From NCBI GenBank assembly GCA_029204045.2, contig CM055074.1:15861164-15925163 (forward strand): 64,000 nucleotides of DNA, given 5' to 3'. Both the position numbers and the translations under genes were made by a program. Positions 54,909 through 64,000 of the stretch are shown in pieces. This DNA is from Tillandsia leiboldiana (taxonomy: Eukaryota; Streptophyta; Magnoliopsida; Poales; Bromeliaceae). A model generated the notes under the pieces. It had not been told where the DNA came from. It did not search any database and saw nothing but the letters and a program-made list of their open reading frames with translations. The stretch's first letter is position 1. Every line of letters begins with the position of its first letter.

Positions 54909-55595
54909 CACACTTTATAAAAAGTTTCATCCCGAAACTTAAGTACAAATCCCACTAATCAATTCGGGAAAACATTCTCTCATTTTCGATTCCAGTTCCC
55001 ACGTCGCCTCGCGCTCTTCGTGGTTGCTCCACTGGACCTTCACATAGGGGATTATTCGATTGCGCAACTTCTTGTCCTCTTTTGCCAAAATCCGCACCGG
55101 TGTCTCCTCGACGCTTAAATCTTCTCGCAACTCGATGGTGGAGGCATCCATGGCATGAGAGGGATCAGCTAGGTACTTCCGGAGCATTGAGACATGGAAC
55201 ACGTTATGGACTCATTCGAGATTCGGCGGCAGGGCTAATCGGTACGCCACCGGTCCTACGCGTTCTAGGATCTCGAACGGTCCTACGTACCTCGGGCTTA
55301 ACTTTCCCTTTATGCCGAAGCGTCGGTTCCCCTTGGAGGGCGAAACTCGGAGTAACGCGTGCTCACCCACCATGAACTCTAAGTCCCGGGTCTGTTGTCC
55401 GCGTAGCTTTTCTGTCTGCTCTGGGCGGTCAGTAGCCTTAGTCTAATCAATCGCACCTTTGCTTCGGTCTCCTCCACCAAATCTGGGCCCAGAAACTTAC
55501 GCTCACTCAAGTCGTCCCAGCATATTGGAGACCGACAGCGGCGCCCGTACAGGGCCTCGTATGGTGCCATCTGGATGCTGGCCTGGTAACTGTTA
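54909..55595 (-). pseudogene. Gy-D integrase C-terminus and chromodomain
   Basis: The minus-strand frame from 55595 has APYEALYGRRCRSPICW and a helical stretch to about 55385, where one base shifts the frame. Next come the GPFEILERVGPVAYRLALPP region and, after a TGA near 55212, VFHVSMLRKY, VRILAKEDKKLRNR and VKVQWSNHEEREATWELES, a chromodomain close to that of Gy-B2. The TGA probably comes from an Arg CGA codon. The GTGTGAGTGG stretch before the LTR resembles that of Gy-B2. Confidence 0.87.
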
Positions 55596-56008
55596 TGTAG
55601 AGTAATGAATCCCAGAAGGATCTAAATAGGTACTATCAAACAACTAGAGGGGGGGTGAATAGGTGTAATACTTAAAAACTCAATCTCAGTGCAAAATAAA
55701 AACCAATGCGGAAAATAAAAACAGCACACCGAGATATACGTGGAAACTCCAATCCAGGAGAAAAACCACGGGACCAACACGCAATAACAATCCACTAAGA
55801 ATAGAAGAATAACAAGGTGATTACCGACTCCACGGACTCAAACCCCTCCTTCAGCTTCTTCGGACCTTGCGCTGACCGGTTGGATATCCACGCAATAACA
55901 ATCCCTAAGAAAAGAAGAATAACAAGGTGATTACCGTCTCCACGGATTTAACCCCTCCTTCACTTTCTTGGACCTCGCGCTCCACCGATTTTGCATGCCC
56001 ACTGCACA

Positions 56009-56250
56009 CGTTCGAATCCACGAACGCCACTCGAATCCACGAGCACACGTTTCGAATCCACGAAACGCCTTTAGCACACCGAATCCACGATGCCACGTCG
56101 AATCCACGACGCAAACTCAGTCGATAAGAATATTGACTTCGATGGTGATCCTTTGCTTAGATTATCAATGAAGATCCATGGGAAAAATCTCTAAGCAAAG
56201 ATTAGATCAATTCGACAAAAGATAGATCTTGGAAGAACCGTCGAATTGAC
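56009..56250 (-). other. Octamer-hairpin array and long hairpins of the Co-B1 LTR
   Basis: Five GAATCCAC cores at 56009-56113, the first with arms CGTTC/GAACG. One arm has decayed (CACC/GATG). The long stem TCAATTCGAC 56207-56216 pairs perfectly with 56240-56249. TATA box complement at 56363-56370. Confidence 0.82.
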
Positions 56251-56435
56251 CTAAAAGAGGCTATTAAGAAGAACAAAGAAAACCTAGCCTCTAGGGTTGC
56301 TCTCAAGAGTTTTATGGAAAGATCGGCTGTAGCTCCCACGTTTTTGAGAAACCCTAAACGTCTATTTATAGTTTAGAAACCTTTGGAAAGAGATAAGAAT
56401 CAAAAACATACCTTATCTGGAAATTTTCAGGACGG

Positions 56436-56670
56436 CGATCCGGATCGGATTTACTGTGATCCGGATCGTCGTAACGAGATTGACGATTCCAGAAATACCA
56501 TGGTTCGGGATCCGGATCGCATTGCCCGATCCGGATCGTTCATACAAATCAGAAAACTTAACATTCGGGATCCGGATCGGAAATTGCATGGATCCGGATC
56601 GAAGTCTTGTATGAAGCAACAACCTTCGGGATCCGGATCGTTGGCTCTGATCCGGATCCTGAACATGTCC
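56436..56670 (-). repeat. Array of eight GATCCGGATC palindromes in Co-B1 U3
   Basis: Eight copies in pairs, followed or preceded by TCGGG. In element sense they lie upstream of the TATA box at 56363-56370, as in Co-A. Confidence 0.88.
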
Positions 56671-56987
56671 GAACACCAGTTTTTGATTATTATGACAATA
56701 AAAGTTCATCCAAGTGTTTCTACACTATAAGAAGGTATTCGGATCACCAAAATTATTTAGTTAAACATACCTGATCCTTTTGAATACTTTCTTCTTGAGA
56801 TTGATGTAACTGATCCACAATTCTTCATCTTTAATCTTCAAGACTCAAGACATTGAGTGTCAACTTGAGCTCTTGTTGAATCTTCTCTAAGTCTTTGATT
56901 GCTGATTGACAATTTGATCCCTTTAAGACTCCGACTCAACTCACTGACTTGACTCACGAAATATGCCAAGACCAAAATGCCGTAACA

Positions 56988-58637
56988 ATCTCCCCCTTTG
57001 GCAATTTCGTGACAAAACCCAAATATACATAAAAGCGCTCAAGTCACTCATCTTAAACCAAAAAGTCGAAATTCAATGTTATCACCAAAACATTGATTTT
57101 CTTTGCGTGAAAGATCCAATAAATACAAAATTACATTTGAACCAAACAGTCCTAGAACATACTCTATGACTTAGGACTTGGAGTCTTAAAGTGATGTAAT
57201 TCCTGCAAAACAAAACTCCAAACAAAATCAAACGTTAGTTGTTAGAAATTAAAATCCTACGTTTGATCCGTCTTCCTTTTGGTTCTTTTGTTTTTCTGCT
57301 CTTTCAATTTTTTCTTTGTCTCCCCCTATCTTGAGCATCTCTAACATGTTTTCCATGTTCTTGAGCATCTATGTTCTCCCCCTTTGTGGTACGATCATCA
57401 TTTTCCGTTCTCCCCCATTTTTCCATTTTCGTTTCGTTTGTCCTCTCTTGATGATCTCATCTCCGTCATTTCTCTTCTCCCCCTTTTTGTCACAAATTGT
57501 CAAACAGTGAACATACTAGACAAAAGAAAATCACCAACAACATCAGTTCAAAGAGAAAGAGAGATAAAAGCTCAGTTCCGGTATATAACAAAAATGCAGA
57601 TTGCGTACCGATACCAGAAGGCAAAAAAAATAAATAATTTCTTGAAACAAATCCAAATTTTAGAATCTTTTCAAATACCGATTTGTATACCATCAAGAAA
57701 ACAATTTAAGTGCTTTAACCAATGAATTAACAAGATGTCATTCAATCCAATTAATTTCACAAGATTAAAAAGATTTACTCCTAAATCATGAAAAACAAAG
57801 ATAAAACATTATAAACAGTTTTTCATGTTATATTCATCAAACACAAGTCATCAAAAATAATCTTGAGATCCAAAGTCTATCAAGATGTAACGGACGTACA
57901 AAGATGACTTACAGAGATTTCCAAATGACATCAATTTGATTTCTTACCCTTTCAAATTTGAGATAAGCACTAAAATACCTAAGGGTGGCTCTTTGAGCAT
58001 CTTTCAACTATCCCACCTTATACCAACCAGGAGATTATTCAAAATATAAGAGCTTTGCATATAAATCTCCAAATGCTTCAACTAAAGATTTTCTCATAAA
58101 ATACTATCAAGCATCCATAACATGTGGTAGCTTCACACACAAACCGGACGACCGGGGTGGCAGCTCTTTCCAACATGTGATGGTAGTTTTCACACTCCTT
58201 TCGGATGTAACTCTTTCCACATCTTTTGCAAATTATTTCAATACCCTTGTAAGAATGCAATCTCTTACGTGAAAGAATTATATCCCAAATTTTAGTCTAT
58301 CGGTTGTCACACGTTTATCACAATGAATTCACACAACCGAGATAGATTAAGCATCTAAAGATCACACATGATTTCTAAAATTTGATGCTTATAATATCAA
58401 AAACTCCTATAATGAAGTATCTTCAAGATTATGATTAAGGAGTAAAGTTGATAATCCAAATAAAATTAATTTGGAGTGAATAAAAGTGAAGCCCTTTTTA
58501 TTCAATGCACTTGTTCAGTAAAAACCCTTTTGTTCAAAAACAAAGTATAAAAACGAAGAGCATTGAAAAACATGTAATGCAAAGATTAAGAAAGATATGA
58601 AGGGAAAACCAATCAAAGCATTACATACAGTCATAAG
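56988..58637 (-). other. Non-coding internal region of Co-B1 with repeated polypurine tracts
   Basis: C-rich tracts on the plus strand at 56990, 57320, 57375, 57410 and 57475 read as GGGGGAGA-type polypurine tracts in element sense; the last is in the context GTGACAAAAAGGGGGAG, as in Co-A1. The conserved post-pol element is at 58120-58226. No coding frame of note; pol is absent. Confidence 0.78.
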
Positions 58638-58817
58638 CTATTTAGAACTTAAGACAAGGAAAGATATCACCTTTCCGAATCCAAAATCGCTGGATTTTGG
58701 GTTGTCTTGATTCGTTGTGGCCGGGGGTTGTCCGCTTTGACTGTTGGTCCACCTTAGGTCTTTGCCTCGCAATGATCCACTTGTATGATTGATGTTGTGG
58801 CTCGGACCTTTGGTGGT
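58638..58817 (-). pseudogene. gag C-terminal fragment of Co-B1
   Basis: Matches the last 60 codons of the Co-B2 gag (61852-62030) almost exactly, then stops at the LTR at 58818. A frame change near the end gives a different last few residues. Confidence 0.8.
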
Positions 58818-60192
58818 TGTAGAGTTATTATGGATCCACAAGGATCTAAATAGGTACTATCAAACAACTAGAGGGGGGGTGAATAGGTGTAATACTTAAA
58901 AACTCAATCTCAGTGCAAAATAAAAACCAATGCGGAAAATAAAAACAGCACACCGAGATATACGTGGAAACTCCAATCCAGGAGAAAAACCACGGGACCA
59001 ACACGCAATAACAATCCACTAAGAATAGAAGAATAACAAGGTGATTACCGACTCCACGGACTCAAACCCCTCCTTCAGCTTCTTCGGACCTTGCGCTGAC
59101 CGGTTGGATATCCACGCAATAACAATCCCTAAGAAAAGAAGAATAACAAGGTGATTACCGTCTCCACGGATTTAACCCCTCCTTCAATTTCTTGGACCTC
59201 GCGCTCCACCGTTTTGCCCGTCCACTGCTCATGTTCGAATCCACGAACGCACGCTTCGAATCCACGAAACGCCTTTAGCACACCGAATCCACGATGCCAC
59301 GTCGAATCCACGACGCAAACTCAGTCGATAAGAATATTGACTTCGATGGTGATCCTCTGCTTAGATTCTCATTGAGGAACCGTAGAAGAAATCTCTAAGC
59401 AAAGATTAGATCAATTCGACAAAAGATATGTTCTTGAAAGAACCATCGAATTGACCTAAAAGAGGCTATGAAGAAGATCGATAAAAACCTAGACTCTAGG
59501 GTTGCTCTCAAGTGTTTTATAAATTGATCGGCCGTAGCTCCCACGTTTTTGAGAAACCCTAAGTGTCTATTTATAGTTTAGAAACCTTTGGAAAGAGATA
59601 AGAATCAAAAACTTACCTTATCTGGAAATTTTCAGGACGGCGATCCGGATCGGATTTACTGCGATCCGGATCGTCGTAACGAGATTGACGATTCCAGAAA
59701 ACCAAGGGTTCGGGATCCGGATCGCATTGCCCGATCCGGATCGTTCATACAAATCAGAAAACTTAACATTCGTGATCCGGATCGGAAATTGCATGGATCC
59801 GGATCGAAGTCTTGTATGAAGCAACAACCTTCGGGATCCGGATCGTTGGCTCTGATCCGGATCCTGAACAAGTCCGAACACCAGTTTTTGATTATTATGC
59901 AATTAAAAGTTCATCCAAGTGTTTCTACACTATAAGAAAGTATTCGGATCACCATAATTATTTAGTTAAACATACCTGATCCTCTTGAATACTTTCTTCT
60001 TGAGATTGATGTAACTGATCCACAATTCTTCAACTTCAATCTTCAAGACTCAAGACACTGGGTGTCAACTTGAGCTCTTGTTGAATCTTCTCTAAGTCTT
60101 TGATTGCTGATTGACAATTTGATCCCTTTAAGACTCCGACTCAACTCACTGACTTGACTCACGAAATATGCCAATACCAAAAAGCCGTAACA
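58818..60192 (-). repeat. 3' LTR of Co-B2 (1375 bp)
   Basis: TGTAGAGTTATTATGG...AAGCCGTAACA. Same parts as Co-B1: tandem duplication near 59000-59130, octamer array 59232-59332 (four cores, one unit lost by fusion), TATA box complement near 59568, palindromes 59641-59870. Confidence 0.93.
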
Positions 60193-61851
60193 ATCTCCCC
60201 CTTTGGCAATTTCGTGACAAAACCCAAAAATACATAAAAGCGCTCAAGTCACTCATCTTAAACCAAAAAATCGAAACTCAATGTCATCACCAAAACATTG
60301 ATTTTCTTTGCGTGAAAGATCCAATAAATACAAAATTACATTTGAACCAAACAGTCCTAGAACATACTCTATGACTTAGGACTTGGAGTCTTAAAGTGAT
60401 GTAATTCCTGCAAAACAAAACTCCAAACAAAATCAAACGTTAGTTGTTAGAAATTAAAATCCTACATTTGATCCGTCTTCCTTTTGGTTCTTTTGTTTTT
60501 CGGCTCTTTCAATTTTTTCTTTGTCTCCCCCTATCTTGAGCATCTCTAACATGTTTTCCATGTTCTCCATGTTCTTGAGCATCTATGTTCTCCCCCTTTG
60601 TGATACGATCATCATTTTCCGTTCTCCCCCATTTTTCCATTTTCGTTTGTACTCTCTTGATGATCTCATCTCCGATCATTTCTCTTATCCCCCTTTTTGT
60701 CACAAATTGTCAAACAGTGAACATACTAGACAAAAGTAAATCACTAACAATATTAGTTCATAGAGAAAGAGAGATAAAAACTCAGTTCTGGTATATAACA
60801 AAAATGCAGATTCCGTACCTATACCAGAAAGCAAAAATCAAATAATTTCTTGAAACAAATCCAGATTTTAGAATCTTTTCAAATACCGATTTGTATTCCA
60901 TCAAGAAATCAATTTAAGTGCTTTAAACAGTGAATTCACACAGATGTCATTCAATCCAATTAATTTCACAAAATTAAAAAGATTTACTCCAAAATCATGA
61001 AAATAAAGGTAAAACATTATAAACCGTTTTTCATGTTATATTCATCAAACACAAGTCATCAAAAATAATCTTGAGATCCAAACTCTATCAAGATGTAACG
61101 GATTTACAAAGATGACTTACAGAGATTTCCAAATGACATCAATTTGATTTCTTACCCTTTCAAATTTGAGATAAGCACTAAAATACCTAAGGGTGGCTCT
61201 TTGAGCATCTTTCAACTATTCCACCTTATACCAACCAGGAGATTGTTCAAAATATAAGAGTTTTGCATATAAATCTCCAAATGCTTCAACTAAAGATTTT
61301 CTCATAAAATACTATCAAGCATCCATAACATGTGGTAGCTTCACACACAAACCGGACGACCGGGGTGGCAGCTCTTTCCAGCATGTGGTGGTAGTTTTCA
61401 CACTCCTTTCGGATGTAACTCTTTCCACATCTTTCATAATTCATTTATTTACCCTTGTAAGAATGCAATCTCTTACGTGAAAGAATTAAATCCCAGATTT
61501 TAGTCTATCGGTTGTCTCACATTTATCACAATGAAATCACACAACCGAGATAGATTAAGCATCTAAAGATCACACATGATTTCTAAAATTTGATGCTTAT
61601 AATATCAAAAACTCCTATAATGAAGTATATTCAAGATTATGATTAAGGAGTAAAGTTGATAATCCAAATAAAATTAATTTGGAGTGAATAAAAGTGAAGC
61701 CCTTTTTTTATTCAATGCACTTGTTCAGTAAAAACCCTTTTGTTCAAAAACAAAGTATAAAAACAAAGAGCATTGAAAAATATGTAATGCAAAGATTAAG
61801 AAAAATATGAAGGGAAAACCAATCAAAGCATTACATACAGTCATAAGCTAT
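60193..61851 (-). other. Non-coding internal region of Co-B2
   Basis: Collinear with 56988-58637. Contains the repeated polypurine tracts (60195, 60525, 60590, 60625, 60690) and the conserved post-pol element at 61328-61436. No gene. Confidence 0.78.
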
Positions 61852-63808
61852 TTAGAACTTAAGACAAGGAAAGATATCACCTTTCCGAATCCAAAATCGC
61901 TGGATTTTGGGTTGTCTTGATTCGTTGTGGCCGGGGGTTGTCCGCTTTGACTGTTGGTCCACCTTAGGTCTTTGCCTCGCAGTGATCCACTTGAATGATT
62001 GATGTTGTGGCTCGGACCTTTGGTGGGTTGAGTGAACTCCTTTGACTTGATGTGTCTTTTGATTCCGTTGAGTTCGCTCCGTAGATGAAGTTGCCGAAGG
62101 ACTCTTCTTTCTCTTTTTCGGGCAATTCTTCACCAAATGTCCTTCAAGTCCACAAAGGTGACACGTTCTTCCTTTCAATTTGAATGTGGAACTTGAAGCA
62201 TGCACAGTTTGATCCTTTTTAAAACCCAAACCAACCTTGCTTGTTTGACCTAAACCGGACATACACTCAAGTCTCTTGGAATCGGTTGAAATCCTTTGTA
62301 TGTCGGATTTAAGTTGATGAACTTGTTTGGTCAATGCTTGGTTGGTGACATGAATTTCCTCAAACTGTTTTTCTAGAAAACCAATCTTGTCCATATATGA
62401 TTTAGCGTTTGTCTCCGATTGGTTTAGCTTTTCTTGGAGGATTTTATTGTTATTCAATAAACGTCCTTGTTCCTCCTCGAGATCATGAAGTTTTATCTTT
62501 AAAGCATGATTCTCGTCTTGATTCTCAAGTCGTTGCTTCCTCAACTTCTTGATATGCTTGGCCATCTTCTTAGATTCCCCAAGAAGTTGTTGATATGCCT
62601 CAACGAGTTCTTCTTCGTCCGACTCCCCCTCACTTGATGACTCTCCGTTGGATGTTGATGTTTCATGCAAAATCAAAGGAGTAGAGTCAGTGACTAAAGA
62701 TGATAAACACAAATTAGAGGAGGGAATTTGAGAGGCATGAAAAGCAACGGCATTTTCCTCTTTACTTGAGGTCGATTCATTAGAAGTAGAATCGTCCCAA
62801 GTTTTCGCTTGCAAAGCCTTCTTTTTATATAATTTCGGAGTAGGACAATCCGTTGAAATATGGCCGTAGCCTTTGCATCTATAACATCGGATTTCCCCTT
62901 CGAATTCATCTTTTTACTTAGAAGGTTTTGCAAGGAATTTGAGGTTAGAGGATTTAGAACCCGATGATCCTTTAGATGGTTTCGTGGATGAAGATCCATC
63001 GGTTCGATTCTTCCAAAATTTCCGACGAAATTTCTTTGTGATCCGTGCCAATTGTTCTTCAAAATCGGCAAAAGAGATTTCATCGTCGGAACTTGATTCG
63101 TTATCTTCTTCCTTTGTTGATTTGAATGCAATACCTGTAAGCTTAGAAGAAGACTTGGAAGAAACTTGATTAGTAGGAAAAGTCATTTCATAAGTTTGCA
63201 AAGCACCTACTAATTCCTCTACACTCATCTCATCCGGATGACTAACGGTTTCAATGGCGGTAACCTTTGCCCCTAAACCGTTCCGGAAGAGTCCGAAGTA
63301 TCTTTCTTACAATTTTCGACTCCGGGATCTTTTCTCCTAAATTAGCACATGTATTTATTACATCTTGAAGTCTAGTGTAATAATCTGTAAACAATTCATG
63401 CCCTTCCATATGAATAGAGTCAAATTGACTTGTAAGCATCTGGAGCTTTTGAATTTTTACAAGATTAGTACCCTCATGTGTAATTTTGAGAATATCCCAA
63501 TTTCCTTCGCGGTTTCACACGCGGAAATTCTTGTGAACTCAGTCGAGGAAAGAGAATTAAATAAAGCGTTCATACCTTTCCCATTGTAAGAAGATCTTTC
63601 AAATTCCTCTTTGGACCATCTAGAGCGAGGTTTTGGGGGTAGTAGAATTTCCTACTTCCTCAACAGGATGCACCCAACCGCATTCCACGGATTGCCATAC
63701 TCGCTCATCAATTGCGATGAGAAAAGCTCTCATCCGCACTTTCCAATAAGCATAATTAGTCCCATCAAAAAGAGGAGGTCTATAAATATTACCACTTTCA
63801 CCCCTCAT
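61852..63808 (-). pseudogene. Co-B2 gag, Sirevirus type, broken by indels and a stop
   Basis: Start ATG at 63806-63808. Parts in order: N-terminal FDGTNYAYWKVRM segment, capsid core (TDYYTRLQDVINTC, KILRTLPERF), Ser-rich linker, knuckle CYRCKGYGHISTDC near 62885-62845, long coiled coil (62600-62250), second knuckle CHLCGLEGHLVKNC near 62155-62115, basic tail ending WIRKGD. Lesions: a shift near 63640, a lost base near 63500, an extra base near 63262 and a TAA near 62914. From 62814 to 61852 it is open. Confidence 0.88.
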
Positions 63809-63829
63809 GATAGATAAACCTAAAAACCC

Positions 63830-63841
63830 GCTCTGATACCA
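63830..63841 (-). promoter_or_regulatory. Primer-binding site of Co-B2
   Basis: TGGTATCAGAGC on the minus strand, two bases from the 5' LTR beginning at 63844. Confidence 0.92.
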
Positions 63842-63843
63842 AT

Positions 63844-64000
63844 TGTAGAGTTATTATGGATCCACAAGGATCTAAATAGGTACTATCAAACAACTAGAGG
63901 GGGGGTGAATAGGTGTAATACTTAAAAACTCAATCTCAGTGCAAATAAAACCAATTGCGGAAAATAAAAACAGCACACCGAGATATACGTGGAAACTCCA
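63844..64000 (-). repeat. 5' LTR of Co-B2, first 157 bp
   Basis: Starts TGTAGAGTTATTATGG exactly as the 3' LTR at 58818 and differs in the visible part mainly by an AAATAAAACCAATTGCGG change, so the two LTRs are close. Confidence 0.92.

Larger units (their letters stand above)
52097..55595 (-). mobile_element. Gy-D, chromovirus-like gypsy element, 3' part only in window
   Basis: 3' LTR 52097-54903, then the C-terminal part of pol up to 55595, where Co-B1 interrupts it. The rest must lie beyond the window. TCTAG at 52092-52096 is the expected target duplication. LTR family Gy-B1, as for the solo LTR at 25021. Confidence 0.9.
55596..58817 (-). mobile_element. Co-B1: 3' LTR and truncated internal region, split by Co-B2
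   Basis: LTR 55596-56987 (TGTAGAGTAATG...CCGTAACA), polypurine tract 56990-57000, then non-coding sequence and the end of gag up to 58817, where the next Co-B LTR starts abruptly inside gag. TGTTA at 55591-55595 is the expected target duplication. The LTR has a 128-bp tandem duplication (about 55770-55925) shared with Co-B2 but not with 51499. Confidence 0.88.
58818..64000 (-). mobile_element. Co-B2: gag-only Sirevirus-like element, 5' LTR running off the window
   Basis: 3' LTR 58818-60192, polypurine tract, 1.65 kb non-coding, gag 61852-63808, primer site 63830-63841, 5' LTR from 63844. Protease, integrase and RT are absent, so it is a non-autonomous gag-type derivative. It sits inside the gag of Co-B1. 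GTGGT at 58813-58817 should recur after its 5' LTR outside the window if this was an insertion; unequal recombination is the alternative. Confidence 0.88.

Overview
The window is plant nuclear DNA, almost certainly gene-poor heterochromatin of an angiosperm. Nearly every base belongs to an LTR retrotransposon, and I recognise no intact host gene. Evidence is chromodomain-bearing Ty3/gypsy pol, Ty1/copia pol of Sirevirus type, initiator-Met-tRNA primer sites (TGGTATCAGAG), LTRs of 1.3 to 4 kb, and five solo LTRs with perfect 5-bp target duplications. A 100-N gap at 9056-9155 joins two contigs.

Layout, using local names. 1-7675: minus-strand gypsy element Gy-1, with an uninterrupted gag-pol frame (4147 to beyond the left edge) and a 3.2-kb 5' LTR. 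7676-9055: unassigned sequence, a duplicated GC-rich block and a 5S-rRNA-like segment at the gap. 9156-15578: plus-strand copia element Co-A1 (RT/RNase H, an extra ORF, 3' LTR). 15579-31170: minus-strand copia element Co-2, split by Co-A1, by a solo gypsy LTR (15763-23339) that itself holds a second solo LTR (16464-20430), and by a third solo LTR (25021-27818). From 31171 rightwards: a gypsy-type LTR, split by Gy-B2 (31595-50044). Gy-B2 carries two solo copia LTRs and a complete young non-autonomous element, Na-1 (44411-49282). From 51499: Co-B LTR, then gypsy Gy-D (52097), then Co-B1 (55596), then Co-B2 (58818 to the right edge), each apparently inserted into the one before.

Only Gy-1 looks protein-competent within the window. 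The other pol and gag genes carry stops, frameshifts or deletions. Na-1 has almost identical LTRs and a 794-codon ORF that resembles no enzyme I know.

The most interesting signal is non-coding. Both copia families carry, downstream of the LTR TATA box, two long hairpins followed by a row of short hairpins that share the octamer GTGGATTC as apical segment while their stems differ and stay complementary. Upstream of the TATA box both have arrays of the palindrome GATCCGGATC. Co-A1 has a second such array, with its own TATA box and a probable intron, in front of the extra ORF. A conserved element of about 110 nt lies 3' of pol and is kept by the gag-only Co-B derivatives. Together these look like a cis-acting RNA/DNA control system of this copia lineage. 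The sequence observations are direct; the function is inference.
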